Part shown: positions 12,351-30,321 of the stretch, one piece after another
Layout: every line of letters begins with the position of its first letter
Position numbering within the stretch: the first letter of the stretch is position 1
NCBI RefSeq assembly: GCF_031877795.1
Contig: NC_133937.1
Coordinates: 18,999,501 to 19,063,500 of the forward strand
From: Strix aluco
Taxonomy: Eukaryota > Chordata > Aves > Strigiformes > Strigidae
Direction: 5' to 3'
DNA: 64,000 nucleotides
Made by a program: the position numbers and the translations under genes
Notes under the pieces: generated by a model
Told to the model about the DNA's origin: nothing
Seen by the model: only the letters and a program-made list of their open reading frames with translations
Database searches by the model: none

Positions 12351-15300
12351 GCAATACACTGATTTCATGTGTTACAGGCACCTTCCTTCTCCACAGCACA
12401 GCAGCCACAAGCACCATGCACAGAGCTGCCCCAGTTGCTACAACAGCAAACCCCAGAGCCCAGGGGGCTGCAGCATGCACAGCTGCTCCTGTGGGGGAGG
12501 GAGGCTCCAGTTAACACTTCCCCAGTGAGGCACAGGGATGCCTTAAGGGCTCAGTCTTTCTGCAGGAAAGACTTAGACCAGCCCCCTTTCCCAGCCTGGC
12601 TATGCTGGGCTGGCACACTTACCAAGGCCACCCTTGGCCGTGTTCCATCTTAGCTCATCCTGGAGAAAAATCACAGGGCCTTTGCTGGAGACATGGGAGG
12701 AACTGTCCTGAAGAGGATGTTCATCACTCCTTTTAACCCCTACAGAGCAATATGAAGGCTTTAGATGAGAAGATACATAGTGCTGAAGGTCAAACTTTGT
12801 CCAGCTCAGCTTCTCAACACATAAGCAGCTCTGAAGGCCAAGCCTTCCATGTGAGTCAAGACAGAATTAAGAGCCTATGAAGACCTCAGCATTTTTGGCA
12901 TAATGGCAAGGGCCCTTCCTCAGTAGAAACGAGCAGAAAATGCACTGTCAAGCTGTCCATGGCTCGAGGGAACTAGTCTGTAGTCTACATGTCCCCCTAC
13001 CTCCCAGCTTGGAGGCTAGACCCTCGTTGCCCCTTTGGATGGGGAAGCAGGAAGGCTAGGACACTTACTGGCTCTAACAGGACAAGTGGTGGTGCAGGAC
13101 TCCTGCACAGACTGGTGGCACACTGAGGCACTGCAGTGCAGGTACACCTAGAAAGAATGGGACACAGCCTGGAATCACACAGGCAGTATCTGTAGACAGA
13201 CAATATCGTGGTGTGGTGCATTGATCCTCGTCAGCAGCTAAGCACCCACACAGCCACTTCCTCAGTCCCCCCACCCTCCCTCAGCAGGGTGGGGAGAGAA
13301 TAGCAAGAGCAAAGGCAAGAAAACCCATGGCTGGAGAGATAAAAGACTGTTTAATAAGTGAAAGGGGGGGAAGAAGGAAGAACAAAACCAAAGCACAAGT
13401 GATGAAAAGGCAATTGCTTACCCCCTCCCACAAGCAAACTGATGCCCATCCAGTCTGAGCATCAGCTACATTGGAAGACAAAATCCTCCAGTGTTTATTG
13501 ATGAGCATGACATTATACAGCACAGAACATCCCTTTGGCCAATTTGGGTCAGCTACCCCAGCTGTGCCCCCTCTGAGCTTCTAGCCTACCCCATGCCTAC
13601 ACGCTTGGGGGTGAGAAACAGCAGTGAGAAGAAAAAGCCTTGACACTGTGCAATCCCTGTTCAGCAACAGCTTGGGAGAGAGGCAGAAAGATTTCTTTGG
13701 CTTGCTTCGCATACAGGCTGTAGCCTTGGAGCCCTCTGCTGCCTGCTGCAGGCAGCTTTGATACCTTTACCATACACCTTCAAACTTGGTCAGATCTGGC
13801 ATTACAGCACTTTTCCCTGACACCTGGGACACAGCTGTCTAAGCACCGCTACACTGCAGCCAGGTACAGCTGGGACCAGTTTTGAGTATTAGCTGATCCC
13901 AGGAACACTGAGTAAACCGTACAAGGCATGGTGAACTTTGTGAGACTTAACTGCTCAGAAACTCATGAGATTGAGCTCCACATGCTTCCCCAGTACCAAA
14001 AGCTATTTCCAAGTCATTTTGGCCAAGAAATTTAGTTTAGAGAATATTGATTAGCATGGTTAGAGCACACACCCCAAGATAGTTCAACAGAACAGCTTAG
14101 GCAGCAAGCTAGACTTTGCTTAAGTTAGACCTACCCTTAGCAGTCTCATTTTCTGTCACACCCCTGCAGTGATGCATCTTAGCTCTACCACATTCATCTC
14201 AGGGAATAAAGAGTTTCTTGCATCAACCTCTCCCCTCCTGTTTCAGGAGGGGATTTCCCTAGTCTTTGCCCACCTCCCCCAAGAAGGCCAAGAGTCTCAT
14301 AGTTATGAAGTAGTTCTTATTGCTCACACACGTTACTCATCCTCAGTAGGAAACTAGGCAACCAGGACAGCATCTTACCAGCCCAGAGAGCATCTCTTGG
14401 GAAGTGGAGTCCACAAAGGTGAATGTGTAGAGGGTGAAATGCTGGTAATGAGAGGGGAACAGGAGTCCTGAGGCAAGACTCAGAGGCACCAGCTGTGTCT
14501 GATAGTTGTCCCCTGCATAAGGGCACCTGAGAAGGAGAGGCCAGCAGTAAAAAAGTGTAAATCATTCCTCTGACCCAAAGCTATTTACAGGTCACTTACC
14601 CATCCACCAAAACAGGCCACTGCAGCTGTTGCTGGGGATTGATACTTGGTGTGGCCCAGCAGTGGTGCAGGACCAAAACCAGCTCTGGGTCTGTTCTCTG
14701 AAGGATCTTGACTTCTGCATAAACAGGGTCTCTCAGAGTCTTCACAACAGGATAGTCACCGTCAGTATAGTAGGAAGCATAGCTTCCATCTGGGACAGAA
14801 GAAACCCAAGAGCTATTTTAGAGCATGAACAAACAGAAAGAGGCAACCTGAGAGCATCCTTTATGGCCACATCAGTAAATTCCCACTGTGGAAGGAAGCA
14901 GCAGTGCTGGGTTCACCCATCATTACTCCCTTATTACTCAAGGGACAAGAGTCCTGCACCAAGAGGCTTGAGCAAGTCCTGCAAACCTCTCATACCTGAG
15001 GCAACACGCAGCTCCAAGGATAGAGGACCTGGATGGGACACAGCAGGGAGTGGTGGCAATGTGAAGACCTGAACACTCAAGGGAATGAAGCTCCCAGTGA
15101 CAGAGTAACTACAGCGGACATGCAACCTGGTGGGACAGGAAACCCCCAAATCAGGCAGCTAAGAAAGATTACTCCGATATCCCCTTTCTCCAAGATGACA
15201 ATATGGTATCTGCTTTAATTAGTCATATCCCCAATCTTTCCTCCAATACTTCCTTTGAACAAATACTTGAAATTCCCTTCAGAGGTCAGATTTGAGTCTG

Positions 15301-17887
15301 CAGAGTATCATGGATCAGCACCAGCTTTATTACCACTAATGAGACATACCACTCCTTAGCCTACTCCAGCGCCCTGTTGTGAATTCAGAGCTTGTGACAA
15401 GCAGGAATTTCTATAGCAACATTGAACACAGTGGCAGCTAGCAACACCAGCCCGAGGGTATTACCTGAAAGTGCTATCCCTAGTGACAGAGCCAAGGTTC
15501 CCCATCTTCACATCCCTGGTTGCCACCAACTCATTCTCATATATGGCCTGGTCTCCAGTCACCTGGAATGACGGGCCAGGCACTGTCACTTCAGTAACAT
15601 CAAGCTGGATTAATGCTAGGCTAGAGAACAGCATTTGGCTTCTGGAAGTCTGCAGGGTGCCCATTAAGTAGCCAAAGCCACATCAAGGTTGTTCTAGGCC
15701 TACAAGCTCTTGCTATTCCAGCCTAGTGACAGCTGCAGTTCTTACCTGAAAAGTGGTGCCACAGGCAGAGAGTGGGAACCGGTACACAACAAAGGCATTG
15801 TTCTTTGCAACAGGGACACAGCCAGTACTGTGTCCGCTGGCCAGTTGCACAGAGTCCAGGATAACGGCTGGCAAGGTCACATCCCGAGAGACAGCAATGG
15901 AAAACTGGCCATCTGGTGTGCAGTGAGCTGTCACTGGAAGAAGAGATATAATCAGTCTTGAGCTAAGCGAGAAAAGGGATGGAAAGGAAGCTCAAACATC
16001 ACAGCAAAGACAAGGCCAGCAAGTCCTGCAAGTTCTCCTGCCTGTAACCCCCAAAACAAGTGCTAAGCCCATCGAGACAAGTGCAACCAGCTCTAAAAGC
16101 AACACTGATTCTGGCCATAAACACAGATCTATTGCAATATACATGAAAGGGCTGGACACTTCAGCGGGACAGAATATTCTTGACAACCAAAATCATAGCC
16201 GTAAGACACCTGCAGGACCAGTACACATCAATCCTGCTCTGCCAGAGAAGTGAGAAATCCCCATTTACAGCTCCTCCAGGAGTAAGGGAGGCTAGTTAGT
16301 TGCTCACATTTACCTGTGTTACCAAAGTAACAAGGCTTCACCCTGTCCCTAGGATCGTAGCAGCAGCCTCGCACTTCACAGTCTCCCTGGCTGATAGGCA
16401 AGGAGGAACGTAGCAGCCGGTCTTGGCTGAGGACAGCAGAACAGACAGTACTGCTTGGAGCATCTAGGGCTGGAAGAAACAGCAAGAGTTTGCAGCTGAA
16501 GCACAAGAGCAGGGGAACAAAACCACAGAGGATACTCATGGAAGGTGTCCTGGTGACTCTGAATATAAGTCAAGGGAAGTTAGTCTCAGGTGAGGGTCAA
16601 ACACATGGCCTGCAGCTGGCATGGAAGCCTGCTCAGAAGGGACATGCATCTCCCTGGAAGAGACTCCCCCTGAAGTCACGTACAGGAGACTGGACCACAT
16701 GTGATCTGTCAAGATAAAGTGTTCTACATCAGCTCTGGTAGTTAGGAAAATCATTGTACCTAGTCTCTGATTCAATCCCTGAACTTGCAGGGACTAGTAC
16801 AGTCAGAATATGGCTAGTAGACACAAGAAACATTCACCTACTGACCACGTGAAGGAGGCACAAGTCCCCAGCAAGTTGGTGGCTCCAGTGTCCAAATCCT
16901 TCTCCAGCGAGTCTTCTGCACAGCAGTAAGTCCCCTTTCCCAGGCCCCAGGCTGACTCGGAACAGCCATCCAAAAGGAAGGGCAATCATCACCACAAGGT
17001 ACAAGCAGGTTTCCCAAGGAGCTGCCAGAGTCTTACCAGGAAGGTCCACAGGGCACCTGAGCAGCTTCTCTTCATGAAGAATCTTTTGTCCAGCAGCATC
17101 TGATTCTTCAATCCCAACCAGCATGAGGTAATTTCCATCCTGGGGCAGAGCCACACCAGTCAGGACAGCCAGAGCAGCAGTAGCCACAGTCCCAGTAGAA
17201 CCTCTAAGATCACTCACCCATTCAAAGACATAACAGCCAGTATAGGAGACCGATACTTTTCTGGAGCCATCTGGAGTCCCAGATACCCAGAGCCCACAGT
17301 CAGAGTCATTCTGCAGAGCATGTGCCTTCCCCTCAGTATCTAGGGAAAGAGGAAACAGCAGCAGGGGCTTCAACATTCCACATTGAAGCTGAGGTCCACT
17401 ACAATCCTAGTTTTCTATAGGAAACAAGGCCCTAGACAGTATTAGAGTCTGGGCCAGCAGGGGCATGTGAGGGAACCCAGCAGCCAAGACTGTCTAGATC
17501 CAGGCACGGCACTCCACCAAAACTCTTGACTTCTGGGTCATACAAACAGCCCCCTAGTTACGCAAGATGCACTGAAGCTGTTAGACAACACTTTACAAAA
17601 AAATCTGCCCTTTCCTCATTCCAGACACACCTCTGAACTGTGCAAAGATACAGCAACAGAAAAGCCTCTTGACACCACCCTCACTTACCCCAAGCAGTCA
17701 GCACAAAGGAAGAATTCCCTTCCCAGCCTGGAAGTAAGGTGAGCTGGAGGCTTTCTTGGCCACAAGCAAGCAGGGCAGGATCATAAAAAGCACTACCCTG
17801 AGCCCCCACAACCAAAACAAGAGGATTAAGAAAGCCCCAGAAGAGCACAGCTCCAAATACAGTCCTAGACTGCCCTGTGACACCCAT
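12346..17887 (-). CDS. ZP4: zona pellucida sperm-binding protein 4 (ZP4/ZPB), complete, 12 exons
   Basis: This is an egg-coat glycoprotein that polymerises through its ZP module in the perivitelline envelope. Coding exons are 17887-17689, 17339-17218, 17139-17037, 16469-16314, 15933-15746, 15562-15465, 15126-14996, 14789-14600, 14526-14379, 13147-13069, 12739-12623 and 12488-12346. They join in frame to 557 codons (human ZP4 has 540). In order: signal peptide (about residues 1-29); N-terminal ZP-N-like region with the ZP4-typical LQNDSDCG; trefoil domain in exon 4 (PISQGDC, GCCYDP, CYFGNT); ZP module from about residue 194 ([27 protein letters not shown]) to exon 10; RVKR furin-type site at residues 472-475; transmembrane helix about 520-543; short basic tail. 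ZP4 fits better than ZP1 because of the [12 protein letters not shown] and [12 protein letters not shown] stretches and the absence of the long proline-rich insert I recall for ZP1. The start was chosen by the signal peptide. No frame breaks were seen. Confidence 0.93.
17140..17217 (-). other. 78-bp intron 2 of ZP4, in-frame and stop-free
   Basis: The intron is bounded by TGG|GTGAGT and CCCCAG|GAT, at the TEW/DSHYLM junction of human ZP4. It is 78 bases long, a multiple of three, and open in the coding frame, so retention would add 26 residues rather than truncate the protein. It is called an intron because the family sequence runs directly across it and both splice sites match consensus. Confidence 0.75.
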
Positions 17888-17934
17888 CCTGCTCTCTTAC
17901 TAAGGACCATGAAGCAGCTACCCTTAGCCTAGCC

Positions 17935-17942
17935 CTTTTAAA
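17935..17942 (-). promoter_or_regulatory. TATA-like box of ZP4
   Basis: TTTAAAAG on the minus strand lies about 50 bases before the ZP4 ATG. Transcription starting about 27-30 bases downstream would give a 5' leader of roughly 20 bases, in keeping with the short leaders of ZP genes. Upstream E-boxes (see the E-box entry) strengthen the reading. Confidence 0.5.
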
Positions 17943-17951
17943 TTGTGGAGC

Positions 17952-18028
17952 CAGCTGGGATCAGAAATTCCTGAAGCACCCAGGTGGACACAGACCAGCA
18001 ATTTAACACCTTCCATTGCCCTCACCTG
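17952..18028. promoter_or_regulatory. three E-boxes upstream of ZP4
   Basis: CAGCTG lies at 17952-17957, CAGGTG at 17981-17986 and CACCTG at 18023-18028, within about 100 bases upstream of the TATA-like box. FIGLA, the oocyte bHLH factor, acts on E-boxes (CANNTG) in mammalian ZP promoters. A role here is inferred from position only, because E-boxes are frequent by chance. Confidence 0.35.
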
Positions 18029-21000
18029 GCTCTGAACTCATCACAGTCTCCTTGCACCCTTTGAAGAAAACCACAGGGCAGGAGTTAAGCTTATGTCAAG
18101 AGATAGGTCTGTATTGATATCACTAATCTGAGAGGAGCTTATCTGGGCAATTTGCTGTAGAGCCCCAGGAGGGTCTTCAAACCCTTTTTTCTCACCCTGA
18201 GTATCTTCCACTGCTGGCCCATCCAGGAGATCAGCCTGCTTTTCCCCATGTACCCTACTGCTGCTCTAATTGCTCATTACATGGCATGAGTGCAAGAAGC
18301 TGAGTGACCGTGCTCTTTGGCTCTTTTAAAGGTGCCACTGCTTCAAATGTCAGACACAGAGTGCTGACATATAAGCACAGAAATAGGCCTCCACATGAAA
18401 TCTGTGGAAACCTGTGGAGCTCAGGAGCATAACTAAAAGGAGATGATTTCCCTTAAACAGTCCTGACTGTGGACTACAGCCCTGTTTGCAGTGTGGTTGT
18501 GTGGGGATAGCTGTAGGACTGTTCCAGGCCTGGCTGCTAGGTGGCAGGACCATATGCTCTGTGGGACACCCACCCCCAAAAGCTGATAGGTGGGCCCCTA
18601 AGATGGGCCTGAAACACAGGTAAGGAGAACCTCTGTGATCCCAGAGAAAGCTCTGCCTGCCAGTACCTGCAATGTGTCTCGTGTAGAACCTTCTCCCTAG
18701 CCACACATCAGGCTACAGCACCTACACTGAGTAAAAGCCTTATTGTCCATCTTTCCATATAGATGTTTCTGCATTCATGCAATGGAGGTGTGAATGTCTT
18801 TACACTGCTGCAGAGGTGATCCACGCATAGTTTTTCCATGCCTTTTTGTGCCCTACTTTTTGCAGTGGGAGCACTGGCAGTCTGTGCCATCATGTTCTTT
18901 TTTGTAAGCTGCTTATTTCTTTGGGACTAGACCATCACACACATCCCAGCACAGTGTGTGGGTTAAATGAGTATGATTTCTAATCTTGACCTTTAATGAT
19001 GCACTTCCATTGGTGGCCACCCACACTTCTGCTTTCAGCAGACCCTCCAGCTCCCAGACATCTGCACAGCACCATGCATCAGGCAGCATGCTCACCCCTC
19101 CAGCCAGCCCTCATCAACAAGCATGGGCAGTAGTTCAGTCCAAGGGAGGTGTTTCCTCTGCTTTTCCACCTTAGCCCACAGCCCGTCTTTCCTCTACAGC
19201 TATACAGGATGCCATGATCCCAGCTGGCCAGCTGGGTGAAGAACGAAACTGTGCCTATCCTGCACACTGCTTATTTCATACACCAACCAGGAGGCCTGTT
19301 CCACAAAGTACAAGACCTTTTCAGCTGTTCTGCACAGCAGGGACTGAAGCAAATGGATCTTGACAGGCTGCCTGTGAGGCTGCTGTTTGAGCAGTGCTCA
19401 TGAACCAAATGTGTTTGTCCCAGTGCCTGCCTGGGCACTGGGCAGCCACGGTGGATCAGCACCTGGGGAAAACATTTGGACTTTGGCAGGAAGGAAAGCT
19501 TTATATCCGTAGAAGCTGAGGGACAGCTTGCCCAAATCTAACAGCCACTGTGTGACTGCTGACTGCTTCATTTGACTGTATTACCTGCTGATAATTGGGT
19601 AAACAATAAAAAATAAACAAAGTACTTTGGAGCTATAGAGAGATAGTTTTCATTACACTTTGACCCACCAATACTTTGTTTATGCTGACAAGAAAAATGT
19701 CTACACATACTTGAAGAATAATTCTGTGTGAAACAACAGTGGGAGTGCTGTAGATCCACCAAGCAATACCCATGCAGAGAACGGTTTCAGGTAAGCGCCC
19801 TTTTCTAATTTCTACACACACACTTGACAGCCATGTTGGATGATGTGGAGATGGGAAGCAAGTGAAATGAGCCTGAAATTCATGTAAATGAAATGCTTTG
19901 ATTAGAAGAAGTTGTTATAGGCAGTAGAAAGCAGCCTGGCTGAGAGGAAACAGGCAGGTCTCTTCCTTGCAAATCTCTTCCTCATTTGGTAGTTCACATG
20001 CATTACAACGACACGGCTGTAAGCACCAACTTAGCTAGCACCCAAGACCACCACAAACAGGACATGCAGAGGATGAAAGCAGGTGAGGCAAATGTCTCTG
20101 TAGGCCACTAGCCTGAAGCTGGCCATGACCCCAGCAAGCTAAAATCTTCCTGGGATGTCCATCAGGAAAATCCTCTCCTCCTAACAATTTTGAGCCTGGG
20201 AGACTGGGGCAGACATAGCTGCAGTGTAGGAGTTGCCTGGCTGTAGAAAGCTCTCTAGAGACCTGTAGGAAGAAAAGGAGGTATTAAACATCACCACCAA
20301 GAAGTGCTGGGAAGAGGAGTACAAAATGCCCTGCGCATTGTGGGATTGCCTCCTGCAAGATCACTGTATGTCTGGCCTGTACCATGCACCATCCATGGTA
20401 CAAAATGGCAGCGCATGGAGGAGGGACTCAGTCAAAACATGCCTCCACAGAAGCTGAACAGCATTTGCAGAGAGCCAGGATATCCACACCAGGCATCCCC
20501 GGGATGAGGGCTGCTGGCTGCACAGTGGGCAGGAGTGGCATTTTGCAGTGCCACCCTCTGAACTGAGGTCCAAAATGAGAAGGTGCAGGCAGCAAGCCTG
20601 CAGGAGATTCTACACAATGATAACAGATTTTTCTTCAACCTTGTGCTTTATTTTAGAAAAAAAGAGGCAAAGCTAAAACACTGGTAGCCTTTTCTTTGAA
20701 TATCCCTAATGCATGCCTCTGATGAACTTAGAAACAAAGATCCTGGGGAAGATGGGAGAGGAGGGGATTTCAGACTAGCCTTCCTGGACTTTCACATGGA
20801 TGAAGAGGACAGAGCAGCCCTCCCTACGCTTAATGTCTGCAAACAGAAATGAGTATTCAGAAAACCCTTAGACACTACTGTGACATGAAAAGGCCCATAG
20901 TTTCGCACAGTGAAAAGTCTGAGTGACTAGTCTTATGGGTTTTCATCCCTTGTAAATCCCCAGTGTGTCTGCCAGGGTGGTGAGAATATTTGGAATATAG

Positions 21001-22837
21001 TTATTTTATCCTTATAAAAATGAGAAATCTTGAAAATATTCCTAGTTCCAGGGCTTTTGTCTAACATATATCACAAACTGTGAGGCAGAGCTGAGAACTG
21101 AGCCCTTGTCCCCGGGAACAAGGGAACTTTACAGGGAAGATGGTAAGGTCATGAATGCTGGCAGCAGAGAGACCTCATGTTGCAGTGCAAACTCCCATGA
21201 ACTCCACTTTCACCGGGTGGAAAGTCCCTAGAGTACATGAACTTCCATGAACTGCGCTGGCAACATCTAAGCTGATGCAGGAGTTTAGGCCAGCAGATTA
21301 GCAACTAGCCCAAATTTCTTGGCAATTCAGTTTTTCCACTGAAGTATCAAGTATAGGTCTTTAAGAAGTGTAATGAGATTGAAAAAGAATGACTAACAAA
21401 TTGTTGTGCCTATGTGAGAAATTCAGGATGACTTAAGAACTCAATAGGGAAGCTACAGAAACTTTTGCAAGGGACAGAGACCTTCACTAGCACCTCTGAG
21501 TGAAAGGGAAACTCACATTAACACTGCTGCAGAGCAAAGCCAGCACACTCCAACCAAGCACCCAGTTCACCCAGGCCCCTCATTAATTCCCACCAACTCC
21601 CACATCCCCTATCCTAGCAACACCTTCTGCTCAGTTGGATGAGATCTGTCTGCCTGTGAAAGTGTCACAGCTCAGGTGAGACAGAGGGATATGGCCAGAC
21701 TGAGAAAGCTGAGCACAGGCAGTGCCACAGCCCTGAGGGTCCTTTCTACCTGCCATTGCCACTGCTGTTGGGACCTCACAGGTACACAGCCCCTGGAGTA
21801 ATCTTGGGCAGGAAGCCTCCAGCTCTTTTTGAAGTCCTTGCAACACACCAGACATACGCTGCAGCCTCCCAGAGACCTCTGGCCCTTCCAGAGGAGCAGT
21901 TCCTCATATCAGAGTCAGACATCAACAAAACAGGAACCTGTGCATACCAGCTTCCAGGAGTAGGTTAGGCAGGCTTCTTTGGTCGTTGCAAGTGCAAGGA
22001 CTAGTTGCCATTGCACTAACATACCCAACCTCTCACAAGTGCAGCTCTGTCTCAGATTGGGAAGCCGTTCCCCAGAGACGCTCTCAAGTTCTTGATTTCT
22101 CTCTTCTCTACCTGCTTCTCTCACTCTTTCTCTTCTCTAGGAGACCTTGATGAAGTCAGAGTCCCAATGTCTAGTCCCTTTTTCTTATGTCTTTATCTTA
22201 TCTTTCCCAGCAAGTCCTTTTTTGTCTGTTGTGATGTCTGGAGACCTTTCTGTCCTTGCTAGATAGATATTTTATACTTTCCTCTCTTATGAAACCAGAT
22301 ATCCCTAGGGAGACAGACTGAGGCAATTGATGTGCACTGAGGAGAACACGCCAGTATGTTCTTTGGCACATCACATGCAGTGCAAACTCCATTGATAATG
22401 TCAGGAAGATTTCAGGAACAGTCAGGGATGGCTCACCCCACTCAGAGATTGTACAATCAATACCAAAGAGTAGAAAATTCAAATGACACTGAGGTACTTG
22501 GAAGATGCTCTCATGACAGTGGATTTCTGGGAGCGTCTCAGTAGAAGAGTGCACCCCTAGTGTGATCTCTTTAACAATGAACTTTAGGTGAAACAAAACA
22601 AGTTTTATGAGCACATTATAAATATCTTAACCTCTGTTGGCCTCTGCTGTTATTTGAGATAAGGCGTGTCTTCAGTGACCACCAGGAGAACACCTAGTTC
22701 AAACACCAAGAGAAGTCCTGGTTTCATAACACGAGGCAGTCTAACAAATGATTGACTAGTAACATTGACAAAGTCAGCCACGTGATCCAAAACCTGCTGG
22801 TTTAACCTGAGTTAACATAGCTAACATAACCCTTCAG
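18029..22837. other. intergenic region between divergent ZP4 and CYP2 genes
   Basis: I see no supported exon here. Short frames on both strands lack domains and splice context. A+T-rich patches near 19,600 and 20,650 contain AATAAA hexamers (plus near 19,604; minus at 20647-20652), but no exons lead to them. The two flanking genes start about 5.0 kb apart and point away from each other. Confidence 0.5.
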
Positions 22838-22845
22838 TATATAAA
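22838..22845 (+). promoter_or_regulatory. TATA box of the CYP2 gene
   Basis: TATATAAA lies 49 bases before the ATG at 22894, implying a start site near 22,868-22,875 and a leader of about 20-25 bases. GTTAAC at 22811-22816, just upstream, resembles an HNF1 half site. That would suit a liver-expressed P450, but it is one hexamer only. Confidence 0.6.
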
Positions 22846-22893
22846 CTCAGGCTCCAGCAGCCGGAGTCACTCCTTCCTGAGACGCAGAAGCCA

Positions 22894-28658
<5,765 letters not shown>

Positions 28659-29047
28659 AAAGCACAAAACCACTCTCCACACTGTCCTGAGCCCAGCTAC
28701 TCCTTTACATCTCCCTTACTAAAACCAATGGCAGAAGCACTGGACCACTTTCCAAGGCCTCCAGGAAGGCAGACCAAACACAGGTACCTTGCACAGAGTA
28801 GACACCTTCAAAGCCTCCCAGAACTGGTCCACCACATCACAGGGAGGCCCTCGATGACACTGCAGCCTGTTACACTGATGCTCTGTGCACAGGCTCACTG
28901 AGCGTAGTGGCTGCATCAAACAGCTGATTTTCTCCCAAACACAGCTCCCATGGCTGTCCATGACCTGCTTCTCCCACAGGACATGTCCCACCAAGAGCAG
29001 CATGCTTTGCAGATGGATAGTACTGCATATGTGTATGTTAATGACCC

Positions 29048-29053
29048 AATAAA
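29048..29053 (+). terminator. polyadenylation signal of the CYP2 gene
   Basis: The first AATAAA after the stop at 28658 is at 29048-29053, giving a 3' UTR of about 400 bases, usual for CYP2 mRNAs. Confidence 0.65.
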
Positions 29054-29069
29054 GAAAAATCTATTTATG

Positions 29070-30041
29070 AGGATTTGAGATGTTATTTTCTTTGCGTTGG
29101 GACAGCACCCACAACTGCTGCTCCACTGCAGAGAAGGTCTGCAGCACCTGTGGCCTTCCCTGGGGGAAGGCTGTCCCTCCTGGTGCAAGGGTCCTGCCTG
29201 TTTTTTTCCACTGGACCCACTGCTGCTGCCTTCAAGGACCCCTGGCCAGTCACAGCACACCTACAGTTGGGAAGGGTCACAGTGTGGGAGGGGAAGGGGG
29301 TCATGCAACCTGTGGGCTATCAACAGCTCTATTTGCTCTTCTTAGGGCTGCCAATCCTGCTGCCCACAGCTGAACAAAGGACAGCTACAGCATCCCTCCT
29401 GGAGGAGAGCGCTCACCACCCCCCACTATTCAGAGGTTGAAACTCTGGCTGCCTTCACCCCCTCAATGGGATCTCTGGCTGCTCCTGGGGCTCCTCTCAT
29501 TTCTCAGGCACTCTATGGCTCAGCCTTTCCACAAGCTGTGAGCACCTTCCCCATGGCTCCTCTCTGTCCTCCTCCCACCATCTCCCCCAGGCCTTCTGCT
29601 TTCCCTGAGGCATTTGCTAGCACAACCTCTCCTGTCACTGTGGCCACTCAGCACCCCCACATGAATCAAGATGGGGCTGCTGAGGAAATAATTTCTCTGG
29701 AGTGTGTCTCTTACCTGAATCACACTCCCACCCCACCTCACAGCTGAAATGAAGGTACAGAGGAGAAAATGGCATGAGTGAGAGGCCATTGCAGGTGAGG
29801 AACAGCTGAGAACTAAGGCAAGTTGTCATCACGGGGTTAAGTTCTGCAGCTGGAGTTGCATTCTCCTTCCAATTTCTTGGGCATATAACTTATGGTCTGG
29901 AGTCCTTCTGCCAAACGAAGAGTACATCCCTGTCTTTGCAGGTTGTTGCGAGGAGCTCAGGCACCTGGGTGATGGGGACTCCAACCAACTCTTTGGCTGC
30001 TCTTTTCTACCATCAGTATCACTCCAAGGATTTAGATGTTC
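29070..30041. other. intergenic, CYP2 to OPALIN (tail-to-tail)
   Basis: This stretch of about 1 kb lies between the two convergent 3' ends. Frames up to 121 codons exist on both strands but have no motif, splice signal or supporting context. Confidence 0.5.
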
Positions 30042-30047
30042 TTTATT
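30042..30047 (-). terminator. candidate polyadenylation signal of the OPALIN-like gene
   Basis: Plus-strand TTTATT reads AATAAA on the minus strand, 275 bases past the stop at 30322. It is the nearest canonical hexamer. Confidence 0.5.
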
Positions 30048-30321
30048 AAAATGAATTAATTTAGGGGGACAGCAAAACCATCTCTCCCAGAGAGCTTGGG
30101 TACTCCAGGGGAATCTGATTTTGCTTCCGCATATCAGAGACATCATTGCAAACAAGTTCTTTCCTCATCCAAAGTCTCTTTGTCCTGTTCTCCACAGAAT
30201 TTCATGTATGCACAAAGAGAAAACTCTCTTGTTCATAAACTGCAACCGTGTGAGCCCAGGTGTCCAGGAAAAGGATTGTGTCTGTTATTTCTGGCCCCAG
30301 CCACTATTTGGTTCTTTTCTT

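Noticed and set aside
14629-15072. 147-codon plus-strand frame
   Set aside because: Antisense of ZP4 exons 7 and 8.
16834-17376. 180-codon frame as a single ZP4 exon
   Set aside because: It runs through the stop-free intron 2 and past the exon 3 donor. Family alignment and splice sites divide it into exons 17339-17218 and 17139-17037.
29075-29440. Overlapping 121-, 97- and 82-codon plus-strand frames
   Set aside because: They lie past the CYP2 polyadenylation signal, are open in several frames at once because of GC-rich composition, and have no motif.
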